A DNA stretch of 64,000 nt from Jeotgalicoccus marinus DSM 19772. Lineage in GTDB: Bacteria > Bacillota > Bacilli > Staphylococcales > Salinicoccaceae. A program made the translations under genes and the position numbers. A model generated the notes under the pieces. That model had not been told where the DNA came from. It did not search any database and saw nothing but the letters and a program-made list of their open reading frames with translations. Of the stretch, positions 25,899 to 36,211 are shown one piece after another. How positions within the stretch are numbered: the stretch's first letter is position 1; every line of letters starts with the position of its first letter. The DNA is taken from contig NZ_AUEE01000005.1 of NCBI RefSeq assembly GCF_000425825.1, positions 1 through 64,000 of the forward strand. Reading direction: 5' to 3'.

Positions 25899-28526
25899 AT
25901 GGAAATGTCAACGAAGTACAATCCGACTGAAGTTGAAAAAGGCAAATATGAAAAGTGGGTGGAAGCTGGCCTATTTAAATCAGATGTAGCGAGTGATAAG
26001 GCACCATTTTCTATCGTTATTCCACCGCCGAATGTCACAGGTAAGTTACACCTTGGACATGCTTGGGATACGACTTTACAAGATATCATTACACGCATGA
26101 AACGCATGCAAGGTTATGATGTGCTTTACTTACCGGGTATGGACCATGCGGGGATAGCCACTCAGGCTAAAGTAGACGCAAGACTCCGTGAATCTGGCAT
26201 TAACCGTCACGACATCGGCCGTGAGAAATTTTTAGAACACTCATGGAACTGGAAAGAGGAATACGCGAGTCATATTCGAGCACAGTGGGCGAAACTTGGA
26301 CTCGGACTCGATTACGACAAAGAAAGATTTACCTTAGATGAAGGTCTGTCTAAAGCAGTTCGTAAGACCTTTGTAGACCTTTATAACAAGGGCTTAATTT
26401 ACCGTGGTGAGTATATTATTAACTGGGACCCGGAAACACAGACTGCATTGTCTGATATCGAAGTCATTCACCAGGATATTGAAGGGAAGTTCTACCACGT
26501 TAAGTATCCTTTAACAGACGGTTCTGGTTTCTTAGAAATTGCGACGACACGTCCAGAGACAATGCTCGGTGATACGGCAGTTGTTGTTCACCCGGATGAC
26601 GAACGTTATCAGGACTTTATTGGTAAAACTGTAGAGCTACCTATTGTGGGTAGACAATTACCGATTATTGCTGATGACTATGTTGAAAAAGACTTTGGTT
26701 CAGGTGCCATGAAGGTCACGCCTGCCCATGACCCAAATGACTTTGAAATTGGTAACCGTCATGATCTTGAACGAATTAACGTCATGCATCCAAACGGTGT
26801 TATCAATGAACTTGGTGGTCAATATGAAGGTATGGATCGTTTTGAATGCCGTAAACAACTAGTGAAAGATTTAGATGAGGCAGGTTACCTCATTAAAGTT
26901 GAAGACCATATGCACTCAGTCGGTCACTCTGAGAGAAGTGGCGCGATTGTTGAGCCTTACCTATCCACGCAGTGGTTTGTAAGCATGAAACCTCTAGCAG
27001 AAAAGAGTTTGAATAACCAGGACACAGATCAGCGTATTGATTTTGTCCCAGGACGTTTTGAACATACTTTTAATGGCTGGATGGAGAACATACGTGACTG
27101 GGTAATCTCACGTCAACTGTGGTGGGGTCATAGAATTCCTGCCTGGTACCACAAGGAAACAGGTGAGCTTTATGTTGGTATAGAGGCGCCTGCTGACTCA
27201 GAAAACTGGGAACAGGATGAAGATGTATTAGATACTTGGTTCTCAAGTGCCTTATGGCCGTTTTCTACGATGGGTTGGCCAGAAGATACGGCTGACTTAA
27301 AGAAATATTTCCCAACGAATGTATTAGTGACAGGCTATGATATTATTTTTTTCTGGGTCGCGAGAATGATCTTCTCATCACTTGAACATACAGGCCAAAA
27401 ACCGTTCTCTGACGTACTTTTACACGGACTTGTGCGTGATGAACAAAACCGTAAGATGTCGAAATCACTCGGTAACGGTGTCGATCCAATGGATGTTATT
27501 GAAAAATACGGTGCCGATGCACTCCGTTATTTCCTAGCGACCGGTTCAACACCTGGTCAAGACCTCCGCTACAGTGATGACAAGGTTGAAAGTATATGGA
27601 ACTTTATAAATAAGATTTGGAATGCTTCAAGATTCTCACTCATGAATATCGGTGAAGATTTCGGCATAGAAGATATTGATTTAAGTGGTGAGAAATCACT
27701 AGCAGATAAGTGGATCTTAACGCGTCTAAACGACACGATTAGAGACGTAACACGTCTATCTGATGACTATGAGTTTGGTGAAGTTGGGCGTCTCTTATAT
27801 AACTTTATTTGGGATGATTTCTGTGATTGGTATATCGAGATGGCAAAAGTACCGATGACTTCAGGTAGTGATAGTGATAAGCATATGACACGCTCAGTGC
27901 TTCTTTATACGCTGGATAAAATTCTGAAGATGTTACACCCGTTCATGCCGTTTGTTACAGATGAAATCTACCAAGCGATTACTAAAGATGAATCGATTGT
28001 CGTGAGTGACTATCCTGTCGTTGATGAGTCTTTAAGCTATGATGATGCGAAGTTAGAGATGGAACTACTCGTTGCCATCATTAAATCTGTTAGAACGACG
28101 AGAAATGAAGTGAACACGCCATTATCTAAGCCAATCGACATTAATATCGAGGTAAAAGATGAACGGAGACGTCAGGCGGTTGAGCGTAACAAACATTATA
28201 TTGAGCGCTTTACGAACCCTGAGACTTTATCGATTAGTGATTTTATAGAAAAACATGACGATGACAAAACGGACGTTGTCAAAGGTGCGACAGTTGTCTT
28301 ACCACTTGCGGGCTTAATCGATAAGGAAGAGGAAATCGAAAGACTAGAAAATGAACTGAACCGTTTAAATGGTGAATTGAAACGTGTTAAAGGTAAATTA
28401 TCTAATGAGAAGTTCGTAAGTAATGCACCAAAAGACATCGTTGAAGCAGAACGACAAAAAGAAGCCGGCTACCAGAGTCAGTATGATGAAGTTGAAAATA
28501 GACTCTCTAGCTTGAAAGGTGAGTAA
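25899..28526 (+). CDS. valS: Valyl-tRNA synthetase
   Basis: An 875-residue class I aminoacyl-tRNA synthetase. The HIGH motif reads HLGH within [14 protein letters not shown] (near residue 40), KMSKS within [11 protein letters not shown] (near residue 525), and editing-domain motifs such as [12 protein letters not shown] lie near residue 220. The C-terminal coiled coil arm (about 805-875) is complete. Length is typical. The ATG follows AAGGAGTG, after a T-box leader. folC follows 6 bases downstream in the same operon. Confidence 0.98.
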   Translation: MEMSTKYNPTEVEKGKYEKWVEAGLFKSDVASDKAPFSIVIPPPNVTGKLHLGHAWDTTLQDIITRMKRMQGYDVLYLPGMDHAGIATQAKVDARLRESGINRHDIGREKFLEHSWNWKEEYASHIRAQWAKLGLGLDYDKERFTLDEGLSKAVRKTFVDLYNKGLIYRGEYIINWDPETQTALSDIEVIHQDIEGKFYHVKYPLTDGSGFLEIATTRPETMLGDTAVVVHPDDERYQDFIGKTVELPIVGRQLPIIADDYVEKDFGSGAMKVTPAHDPNDFEIGNRHDLERINVMHPNGVINELGGQYEGMDRFECRKQLVKDLDEAGYLIKVEDHMHSVGHSERSGAIVEPYLSTQWFVSMKPLAEKSLNNQDTDQRIDFVPGRFEHTFNGWMENIRDWVISRQLWWGHRIPAWYHKETGELYVGIEAPADSENWEQDEDVLDTWFSSALWPFSTMGWPEDTADLKKYFPTNVLVTGYDIIFFWVARMIFSSLEHTGQKPFSDVLLHGLVRDEQNRKMSKSLGNGVDPMDVIEKYGADALRYFLATGSTPGQDLRYSDDKVESIWNFINKIWNASRFSLMNIGEDFGIEDIDLSGEKSLADKWILTRLNDTIRDVTRLSDDYEFGEVGRLLYNFIWDDFCDWYIEMAKVPMTSGSDSDKHMTRSVLLYTLDKILKMLHPFMPFVTDEIYQAITKDESIVVSDYPVVDESLSYDDAKLEMELLVAIIKSVRTTRNEVNTPLSKPIDINIEVKDERRRQAVERNKHYIERFTNPETLSISDFIEKHDDDKTDVVKGATVVLPLAGLIDKEEEIERLENELNRLNGELKRVKGKLSNEKFVSNAPKDIVEAERQKEAGYQSQYDEVENRLSSLKGE

Positions 28527-28532
28527 AGGCCG

Positions 28533-29792
28533 ATGAATTATCAAGACAGCCTACAATGGATACACGAACGCACAAAATTTGGTATTAAACCTGGCATCAA
28601 GCGTATGGAATGGATGTTAGAACGATTTGACCATCCTGAGAAAAACATTACCGGTGTGCATATTGTCGGAACGAATGGTAAAGGCTCGACGCTGTCGTAT
28701 ATGAGAAATGCACTTAATCATAACGATTACAGTGTCGGAACCTTTACTTCACCTTATATAGAAGTGTTCAATGAACGCATTTCAGTTGATGGCTCACCGA
28801 TATCTGATGAAGATATTGCTGAACTTGCCACACTTGTTCGTCCAGTCAGTGAAGCGATGGTAGCTGAGACGGATCTTGGGAATGCAACAGAATTTGAGAT
28901 TATTACTATGATGATGTTTGTTTACTTCGGTCGCCTACACCCAGTGGATATCGTCTTAGTTGAAGCTGGACTCGGTGCGACCAATGACTCGACGAACGTA
29001 TTCTCGCCAGTGATGACCTTACTAACCAGTATTGGACTCGATCACGTGGATATCTTAGGCGATACCTTACTCGATATTGCGAGAGATAAGTCAGGTGTGA
29101 TTAAAGCAGGCGTTCCTTTAGTCTTCAACGTTAAAGATGACGCTTGCCGTGATTATATCTATAAGGTACTCGATGAAAAGAATGCTAAAGGTGTTGAACT
29201 AGAAAGAGACATCATTTTGACGACTAATGGCGAAGAATTTAGCTTTAAATATGGACGCTATGATTTCGATGACATTAAACTCGATATGATCGGTCGCCAT
29301 CAACAAGAAAACGCGTCGATTGCTATTGCAGCCTTGTTAGAAATGCAAGAAGCGGGTGTGGTGAGTTTAGACGTCAACAAGATGATTACTGGTGTTGAAC
29401 GTACTTACTGGAGCGGTAGAATCGAAAAGATTTCCCACTCACCCTTAGTGATAATGGACGGTGCCCATAATAATGAAGCTGTCGATGCCTTAGTTGCAAC
29501 CATGCGTGAATCTTATAGTGATAAAAAAATCACTGTACTCTTTTCAGCAGTCAAAGGTAAGCCCTTAGACAGCATGGTATCTAAAATCGGCATGATCGCT
29601 GATACATTTGTCGTAACAGAATTCGACTTCTTTAAAGCCGAAAAAGGTGACGTATTGTTTGTTGCCATCGAGCATCCAGATAAGCACTATGTCGAAGACT
29701 ATATGGAATATATCCGAAATTTTTCTGGGGACTTGCTCCTCATTACAGGTAGCTTGTACTTTATCAGTGAGATTAAACAACAATTGAAGTAG
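28533..29792 (+). CDS. folC: Folylpolyglutamate synthase / dihydrofolate synthase
   Basis: A 419-residue Mur-ligase-type enzyme adding glutamate to folates. The P-loop GTNGKGST is near residue 49. The omega loop (GTFTSPYIE), the folate signature VEAGLGATNDSTNV near residue 147 and the C-terminal MDGAHNNEA motif near residue 309 are present. It starts 6 bases past valS after AAAGG and shares its T-box control. This valS-folC pairing is standard in staphylococci and bacilli. Confidence 0.96.
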   Translation: MNYQDSLQWIHERTKFGIKPGIKRMEWMLERFDHPEKNITGVHIVGTNGKGSTLSYMRNALNHNDYSVGTFTSPYIEVFNERISVDGSPISDEDIAELATLVRPVSEAMVAETDLGNATEFEIITMMMFVYFGRLHPVDIVLVEAGLGATNDSTNVFSPVMTLLTSIGLDHVDILGDTLLDIARDKSGVIKAGVPLVFNVKDDACRDYIYKVLDEKNAKGVELERDIILTTNGEEFSFKYGRYDFDDIKLDMIGRHQQENASIAIAALLEMQEAGVVSLDVNKMITGVERTYWSGRIEKISHSPLVIMDGAHNNEAVDALVATMRESYSDKKITVLFSAVKGKPLDSMVSKIGMIADTFVVTEFDFFKAEKGDVLFVAIEHPDKHYVEDYMEYIRNFSGDLLLITGSLYFISEIKQQLK

Positions 29793-29802
29793 TTTTTGAG
29801 TG

Positions 29803-29836
29803 CCCACCTTATATGCGTATTAGGTGGGTTTTTGTT
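29803..29836 (+). terminator. valS-folC operon terminator
   Basis: CCCACCT/AGGTGGG hairpin with a long T-rich tail. Confidence 0.85.
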
Positions 29837-29936
29837 TGGGTTGTTAGGGAAGGGGGCTTACCGGCTCTCTGTGGCCCCGACAGCGGCCCGTCATTATGCC
29901 CACTACCAACAACCATCACCCCCAAAAGCAAAAAAA

Positions 29937-29974
29937 CCTGGCAGGAACACCCTATAAAAGGGGATCCTACCAGG
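29937..29974 (-). terminator. mscL terminator
   Basis: A two-layer stem CCTGG-C-AGGA/TCCT-A-CCAGG with an inner CCC/GGG pair. On the minus strand a run of six T follows. Confidence 0.75.
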
Positions 29975-29991
29975 CCTCAATTAGTCAAAAC

Positions 29992-30384
29992 TTAAAGTGA
30001 TGGTCCATTACCATCGTTTTTGTTGCCTTCAACGGCTTTAAGAGAGTCTCTCATTTCACGTAGTAATACAAGTTGCTCGTCTTCTGCTTCTTCTTCAACG
30101 AAGCGGTTACCAGATAGTTTGTTAACCACTTTAACGAATACGAATACTGCAGCACCGATGATGATGAAGTCGATGATTGCTTGAATGAACACACCGTAAG
30201 TAATACCCATGTAGCTCCATTCTGAAGCAAAGTCTGTGTTACCGAAAATCAACGCGATAGACGGCATGATGATGTTGGCAACGAGTGCCTCAACGATCTT
30301 ACCGAAGGCAGCACCGATAACAACTGCGACTGCAAGGTCTAGAATGTTACCACGAAGCATAAAATCTTTAAATTCTTGCCACAT
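29992..30384 (-). CDS. mscL: Large-conductance mechanosensitive channel
   Basis: A 130-residue channel that releases solutes on osmotic downshock. The N-terminal amphipathic helix ([13 protein letters not shown]) leads into the first membrane helix with [15 protein letters not shown], the pore-lining hallmark, and a second membrane helix near residues 65-88. The C-terminal charged helix (LREMRDSL) completes it. Length is typical. AGGGAGGC precedes the ATG. It faces convergently toward folC and lies divergent from acnA. Confidence 0.97.
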   Translation of the reverse strand: MWQEFKDFMLRGNILDLAVAVVIGAAFGKIVEALVANIIMPSIALIFGNTDFASEWSYMGITYGVFIQAIIDFIIIGAAVFVFVKVVNKLSGNRFVEEEAEDEQLVLLREMRDSLKAVEGNKNDGNGPSL

Positions 30385-30667
30385 AAAATAGCCTCCCTAG
30401 ATTAAATTAAAATAAAAACAAGTGAATCGTAATAATACAGGAAAAATTATCATCAAGCAAGTTTATATTTTCAATTTTATGCTATTTTAACAAAAAATCA
30501 ATGAGCAATTTACTTATAATGATTTATTATTAATGATATTATAATAAATAATAATAACTTAATTAACTGTTAGCTTATTCGTATCATTAGATTATGTTCA
30601 TGCATTTACTTTATGAATATATTCAGTATACAATTAAGATGACTAAATTTAGAGGGGGCTTTTAATT

Positions 30668-33373
30668 ATGTCAAATAACGTAAAGGAACATTCCCGCAGC
30701 ACTTTATCGGTTAATGGTAAGGACTACACTTACTATAGCTTACAGTCACTCGTTGACAACGGCGCAAGTCAGTCACAAAATTTACCTTACTCAATCCGTG
30801 TGCTACTGGAATCTGTCTTACGTCAATATGACGGTAAGGTGATTACTGAAGATCACATCGAAGCATTAGCAAATTGGGACAAAGGGGATATCAAAGGGAA
30901 AGAGGTGCCTTTTAAACCTTCCCGTGTTATTCTTCAAGACTTCACTGGTGTACCAGCAGTTGTCGATTTAGCTTCATTACGTAAAGCCATGGACGATGTT
31001 GATGGGGACGTCCAAAAAATCAACCCTGAAGTACCAGTAGACCTAGTCATTGACCACTCAGTTCAAGTTGATGAATATGGTACTTTAAACGCACTTCAAA
31101 AGAACATGGAGCTTGAGTTCCAAAGAAATATGGAGCGTTATGAATTCTTACGCTGGGCAACGAAGGCATTTGATAACTATCAAGCAGTACCACCAGCAAC
31201 GGGTATCGTTCACCAAGTGAACTTAGAATACCTTGCAAATGTCGTTCATAACAGAGAAGAAGAGGGTACGAACGTACTTTATCCAGATACACTTGTTGGT
31301 ACAGACTCCCATACAACAATGATCAATGGTCTTGGTGTACTTGGTTGGGGTGTTGGTGGTATCGAAGCTGAAGCAGGTATGCTTGGCCAACCTTCATACT
31401 TCCCAGTACCTGAAGTAATCGGTGTACGTATGACGAATGCTTTACCTGAAGGGACAACTGCAACGGACTTAGCACTTCGCGTAACAGAATTGTTACGACA
31501 AAAAGGTGTGGTTGGTAAATTTGTAGAATTCTTCGGTGAAGGTGTTACAGCCTTACCATTAGCTGACAGAGCAACTATTGCCAACATGGCACCTGAATAC
31601 GGTGCGACATGTGGCTTCTTCGCTGTAGATGAAGAAACGTTAGACTACCTTAAACTTACAGGTCGCGACACTGAACACATCGACTTAGTTAGAGCATATC
31701 TGAAAGAGAATAATTTATTCTTTGACCCTGCAGTAGAGCCAACTTACACAGATGTTGTTGAACTTGACTTATCTACAGTTGAGCCATCACTTGCGGGACC
31801 AAAACGTCCACAGGACTTAATTAATCTTTCTGATATGAAAGATGAGTATAGAAAATCTGTCACTGCTGAAAGTGGTAACCACGGTCATGGTTTAACAGAA
31901 GAAGAGTTTAACAAAACAGCAACAGTGAACTACAATGACGGTGACTCTGAAGAACTGAAAACAGGGGACTTAGTCATTGCAGCGATTACGTCTTGTACAA
32001 ACACATCTAACCCATACGTTATGTTAGGTGCTGGACTCATTGCTAAAAAAGCAGTTGAGAAAGGTTTATCTGTACCGAAGTACGTAAAAACTTCACTGGC
32101 ACCTGGTTCAAAAGTTGTTACAGGTTACCTAGCTGATTCAGGCTTACAACCTTACCTTGATCAACTCGGTTTCACACACGTTGGTTACGGTTGTACAACA
32201 TGTATCGGTAACTCAGGTCCATTACGCCCAGAAGTGACTGAAACGATTGTAGATAACGACATGCTCGTTTCATCAGTACTATCTGGTAACCGTAACTTCG
32301 AAGGTCGTATTCACCCGCTTGTTAAAGCGAACTACCTAGCATCACCACAACTCGTTGTTGCTTATGCTTTAGCAGGTACAGTAGATATCGATCTTAGAAA
32401 TGACCCAATCGGACAAGATAAAGAAGGTAATGACGTATACATGAAAGATATCTGGCCGTCAATTCAAGAGGTTAGAGATACTGTAATGTCTACGGTCACA
32501 CCTGAACTATTTAGAAAAGAATACGAAACTGTATTTGATTCAAATGAAACATGGAATGAAATTGATGTAACAGATGCACCATTATACGATTTTGCAGATG
32601 AATCGACTTACATTCAAAACCCTTCATTCTTCCAAAAATTATCCAAAGAAGCGGGTACAATTGAGCCGTTAAACGGCCTACGTGTACTTGGTAAATTCGG
32701 GGATTCAGTCACAACGGACCACATCTCACCAGCCGGTGCAATCGGTAAAGATACACCAGCAGGGCAGTGGTTAATTGAACAAGGCGTATCACCTAGAGAC
32801 TTTAACTCTTATGGTTCACGTCGTGGTAACCATGAAGTGATGGTACGTGGTACATTCGCGAACATCCGTATTAGAAACCAAATTGCATCAGGTACAGAAG
32901 GTGGCTATACAACTTACTGGCCAACAGGTGAAGTGATGAGTATCTATGATGCATCACAAAACTACCAAAAAAATGGTACAGGCCTTGTAGTCATCGCTGG
33001 TGACGATTACGGAATGGGTTCAAGTCGTGACTGGGCAGCTAAAGGTACAAACCTACTAGGCGTTAAAGCAGTTATCGCGGCAAGCTACGAACGTATTCAC
33101 CGTTCAAACCTAGTGATGATGGGTGTACTCCCTCTACAGTTTGTCAACGGAGAAAATGCTGAAGATCACGGCTTAGATGGTTCTGAAACATTTGATATCA
33201 ATATTGATGAATCCGTTACAGCTGGAGAAATCATCGATGTTGTCGCAACGAAAGAAAACGGCGACAAAGTGACGTTCAAAGCAAAAGTACGCTTTGACTC
33301 TGAAGTAGAAGCAGATTACTACCGTCATGGTGGTATCCTACAGCTTGTACTACGTAACAAAATCGCATCGTAA
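30668..33373 (+). CDS. acnA: Aconitate hydratase A
   Basis: A 901-residue aconitase of the TCA cycle, also able to act as an iron-responsive RNA-binding protein in relatives. The [4Fe-4S] ligands are in SCTNTSNP (near residue 442) and [11 protein letters not shown] (near residue 509). [13 protein letters not shown] near residue 95 and the swivel-domain [10 protein letters not shown] near residue 783 are intact. Length is normal for AcnA/CitB. GAGGGGGC precedes the ATG. The 283-base upstream region is very AT-rich and must hold its promoter; I did not identify a specific operator. Confidence 0.98.
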   Translation: MSNNVKEHSRSTLSVNGKDYTYYSLQSLVDNGASQSQNLPYSIRVLLESVLRQYDGKVITEDHIEALANWDKGDIKGKEVPFKPSRVILQDFTGVPAVVDLASLRKAMDDVDGDVQKINPEVPVDLVIDHSVQVDEYGTLNALQKNMELEFQRNMERYEFLRWATKAFDNYQAVPPATGIVHQVNLEYLANVVHNREEEGTNVLYPDTLVGTDSHTTMINGLGVLGWGVGGIEAEAGMLGQPSYFPVPEVIGVRMTNALPEGTTATDLALRVTELLRQKGVVGKFVEFFGEGVTALPLADRATIANMAPEYGATCGFFAVDEETLDYLKLTGRDTEHIDLVRAYLKENNLFFDPAVEPTYTDVVELDLSTVEPSLAGPKRPQDLINLSDMKDEYRKSVTAESGNHGHGLTEEEFNKTATVNYNDGDSEELKTGDLVIAAITSCTNTSNPYVMLGAGLIAKKAVEKGLSVPKYVKTSLAPGSKVVTGYLADSGLQPYLDQLGFTHVGYGCTTCIGNSGPLRPEVTETIVDNDMLVSSVLSGNRNFEGRIHPLVKANYLASPQLVVAYALAGTVDIDLRNDPIGQDKEGNDVYMKDIWPSIQEVRDTVMSTVTPELFRKEYETVFDSNETWNEIDVTDAPLYDFADESTYIQNPSFFQKLSKEAGTIEPLNGLRVLGKFGDSVTTDHISPAGAIGKDTPAGQWLIEQGVSPRDFNSYGSRRGNHEVMVRGTFANIRIRNQIASGTEGGYTTYWPTGEVMSIYDASQNYQKNGTGLVVIAGDDYGMGSSRDWAAKGTNLLGVKAVIAASYERIHRSNLVMMGVLPLQFVNGENAEDHGLDGSETFDINIDESVTAGEIIDVVATKENGDKVTFKAKVRFDSEVEADYYRHGGILQLVLRNKIAS

Positions 33374-33392
33374 GTAAAGAGAGGCATAAATT

Positions 33393-33430
33393 AAGTCCAT
33401 CAGAACTTATTGTTCTGATGGACTTATCTT
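33393..33430. terminator. Bidirectional terminator between acnA and plsY
   Basis: A perfect 14-bp stem AAGTCCATCAGAAC/GTTCTGATGGACTT. It serves acnA on the plus strand and plsY on the minus strand. Confidence 0.9.
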
Positions 33431-33434
33431 TCTT

Positions 33435-34025
33435 TTACATAAATGTAATCTTCGGTTCAGTTTTACTTTTAATACGTTTCATATTGGGTATATGCTTAAC
33501 TATGACAACGATGCCGAGGATGATACCAAAGATGATCATAAACCAATCTGAGGTAAACATGACACCAATTAATAAGGCGAGTGCTGCAAATACACTCGAT
33601 AGGGAAACGTATTTCGATAGTTTTAAGGTAATTAAAAATGTTGATACTAACACTATAAACAGAATTGGGTTCGCAGCAAGTATGGCACCACCACCCGTTG
33701 CAACAGCTTTCCCACCTTTGAATTTTAAAAAGATAGAATAGACGTGTCCGAGTGCTGCAACGACACCGTAAATCACGACAGGAAAGTCACCAGTCACATC
33801 GACGAGCATGGCGACCCAAACTGGAATCGCACCTTTTAAAATATCGAGAATAAGGACGACAATTCCTGCCTTTTTTCCGAGGATGCGAAAGGTATTCGTT
33901 GTACCCACATTACCGCTGCCATGTTGTCTTAAATCAATGTTGTAAAATAATTTACTGATAATTAGACTGAACGGAATTGACCCAAACAGGTAGGAAAAGA
34001 TTAATAAAATAAGAACTGTATACAA
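33435..34025 (-). CDS. plsY: Glycerol-3-phosphate acyltransferase PlsY
   Basis: A 196-residue membrane acyltransferase making lysophosphatidic acid from acyl-phosphate and glycerol-3-phosphate. Its three conserved cytoplasmic loops are visible: FGSIPFSLII early, then GSGNVGTTNTFR (near residue 36) and KFKGGKAVATGGGA (near residue 102), and it ends in the usual EPKI-M. The TTG start follows GGGGA. In staphylococci too, plsY is divergent from parE. Confidence 0.95.
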   Translation of the reverse strand: MYTVLILLIFSYLFGSIPFSLIISKLFYNIDLRQHGSGNVGTTNTFRILGKKAGIVVLILDILKGAIPVWVAMLVDVTGDFPVVIYGVVAALGHVYSIFLKFKGGKAVATGGGAILAANPILFIVLVSTFLITLKLSKYVSLSSVFAALALLIGVMFTSDWFMIIFGIILGIVVIVKHIPNMKRIKSKTEPKITFM

Positions 34026-34191
34026 TAGATTATCCCCTTTTTATTATCAGGTACTAACAGTTTACCATATATCTTTAAATTATCACATAATTATATAAAG
34101 TTACCATTAATATTATTATGTAAACTAATGACAAAACATTCTTGCAAAATGTTTGGATTTACGTAAAAATAGATAAGTAGATTAATTTAAC

Positions 34192-34203
34192 GAACATACG
34201 TTT
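34192..34203 (+). promoter_or_regulatory. Near-consensus SOS (LexA) box upstream of parE
   Basis: GAACATACGTTT fits GAACnnnnGTTC with a single last-base mismatch and is flanked by C and G as in staphylococcal boxes. It is 26 bases before the parE start. LexA control of parEC is reported in some Firmicutes. Confidence 0.55.
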
Positions 34204-34228
34204 GTATTGTTTGTAGGAGGATACAGAC

Positions 34229-36211
34229 TTGGCTAAAGAAACCGGATATAATGATGAATCCATACAAATACTAGAGGGACTAGAAGCAGTAAGAAAACGT
34301 CCGGGTATGTACATCGGTTCAACCGATACGAGAGGACTACATCACCTGGTATATGAGATTACGGACAATGCTGTTGATGAGATTATTAACGGCTACGGTG
34401 ATGAAATCAATATTACAATCAATAAGGACGAAAGCATTACAGTTAGAGACAATGGCCGTGGGATACCAACAGGTATGCATGCTAGCGGTGTACCGACTGC
34501 TGAGGTCATATTTACGGTACTACACGCCGGCGGGAAGTTCTCTTCAGGCTCCTATAAGTCGTCAGGGGGACTACATGGTGTAGGGTCTTCTGTTGTAAAT
34601 GCGCTCAGTGAACACTTAAAACTCCGTTCATTTAGAAACGGTAAAATATATGAGATTACTTTTAAAGATGGCGGCAAGGTCGACACGCCATTAAAAGAAG
34701 TCGGTAAGACAAAAGAGACAGGGACAGAAGTCACTTTTAAAGCAGATCCTGAAATCTTTAAACAGACGATCGCCTTTAACTTCGAAACGATTGTTGAAAG
34801 AATGCGTGAGTCTGCCTTCTTAACTCGTGGGCTTAAAATTACCATTAATGATAAAAGAACTGATGAAGAAGAAATATTCCAATATGATGATGGTCTGAAA
34901 TCATTCATTAGCTTCTTAAATGAAGGTAAGGATGACATTGGTGAAATCGTCATGTTTGAAGGGACTTATAATGAAATGGTCGCAGAAGTTGCCTTTCAGT
35001 TTAACGACCAATACTCTGAAACAATCTTCTCCTTTGTCAATAACGTCCGTACTAAAGACGGCGGTACCCATGAGGTCGGTTTTAAGACCGGTTTCACTCG
35101 AGTCTTTAATGAATATGCCCGTAAAATTGGTGAGTTAAAAGATAAGGATAAGAACCTAGAAGGCTCTGACATTAGAGAAGGTCTAACAGCCGTCATTTCG
35201 ATTAAACTCCCAGAACACCTCCTACAATTTGAAGGACAAACGAAAGGGAAGCTTGGTACGAGTGAGGCGAGAAACTTACTGGAGACACTCCTTACAGATC
35301 AACTCCCATACTTCTTAGAAGAGAACGGGGCCTTATCGACTCAACTTGTTAAGAAGGCAATTAAGGCAAGACAAGTAAGAGAAGCTGCCAGAAAGGCACG
35401 TGAGGATGCGCGTAGTGGTAAAAAGAACAAGAGTAAGGATACTTTACTATCTGGTAAGTTGACACCCGCACAAAGTAAGAACGCCAAGAAAAATGAATTG
35501 TTCTTAGTTGAGGGTGACTCTGCAGGTGGCTCAGCCAAACAAGGTCGTGACCGCCGTTTCCAGGCGATCTTGCCGCTACGTGGTAAGGTCATTAATACTG
35601 AAAAGGCGAAATTTGAAGATATCTTCAAAAATGAAGAAATTAATACGATTATCCATACGATTGGTGCGGGTGTCGGTAATGATTTTAAAGTAGAGGACTC
35701 AAACTACGACAAGATTATTATTATGACCGATGCAGATACGGACGGTGCCCACATCCAAGTCTTACTCCTCACTTTCTTCTTTAATTACATGAGACCACTG
35801 TTTGAAGCAGGTAAGATTTACATTGCCTTACCACCACTCTTTAAGTTAGAGAAGAAGGGTAAGAAAAAAGATGTCCAATACGTGTGGACTGAAGATGAAC
35901 TAGAAGTAGCTCAAAGAGAGATGGGTTCAAATGTTGAACTCCAGCGCTATAAAGGTCTCGGTGAGATGATGGCTGAACAGCTATGGGAAACGACTATGAA
36001 TCCAGAGACACGTACTTTAATTCAAGTGCGCATTGAAGATGAAGCCCTGTCACTTAAACGTGTGACGACACTGATGGGCGATAATGTAGAAATCAGACGT
36101 AAATGGATCGATTCAAACGTCTCCTTCACCCTAGAAGAAGGTACAAGTATCTTAGATAATCAAGATGTAGAAAAATTAGCAGAAAGTGATGAAGACTATG
36201 GCAGAGCATAA
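34229..36211 (+). CDS. parE: DNA topoisomerase IV subunit B
   Basis: A 660-residue ATPase subunit of topoisomerase IV, which unlinks daughter chromosomes. The GHKL ATP-binding motifs (EITDNAVDE near residue 44; DNGRGIPTG; GLHGVGSSVVN) are complete. The TOPRIM motifs EGDSAGGSAKQGRDR (near residue 428) and MTDADTDGAHI (near residue 505) follow. The start is TTG at 34229, 8 bases after GGAGG. The SOS-like box lies in the promoter region. parC overlaps its 3' end. Confidence 0.97.
   Translation: MAKETGYNDESIQILEGLEAVRKRPGMYIGSTDTRGLHHLVYEITDNAVDEIINGYGDEINITINKDESITVRDNGRGIPTGMHASGVPTAEVIFTVLHAGGKFSSGSYKSSGGLHGVGSSVVNALSEHLKLRSFRNGKIYEITFKDGGKVDTPLKEVGKTKETGTEVTFKADPEIFKQTIAFNFETIVERMRESAFLTRGLKITINDKRTDEEEIFQYDDGLKSFISFLNEGKDDIGEIVMFEGTYNEMVAEVAFQFNDQYSETIFSFVNNVRTKDGGTHEVGFKTGFTRVFNEYARKIGELKDKDKNLEGSDIREGLTAVISIKLPEHLLQFEGQTKGKLGTSEARNLLETLLTDQLPYFLEENGALSTQLVKKAIKARQVREAARKAREDARSGKKNKSKDTLLSGKLTPAQSKNAKKNELFLVEGDSAGGSAKQGRDRRFQAILPLRGKVINTEKAKFEDIFKNEEINTIIHTIGAGVGNDFKVEDSNYDKIIIMTDADTDGAHIQVLLLTFFFNYMRPLFEAGKIYIALPPLFKLEKKGKKKDVQYVWTEDELEVAQREMGSNVELQRYKGLGEMMAEQLWETTMNPETRTLIQVRIEDEALSLKRVTTLMGDNVEIRRKWIDSNVSFTLEEGTSILDNQDVEKLAESDEDYGRA

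Noticed and set aside
29813-29995. A 60-codon frame between folC and mscL
   Set aside because: It has no ribosome site, is full of Pro/Gly from the GC-rich stretch, and runs into the mscL terminator.
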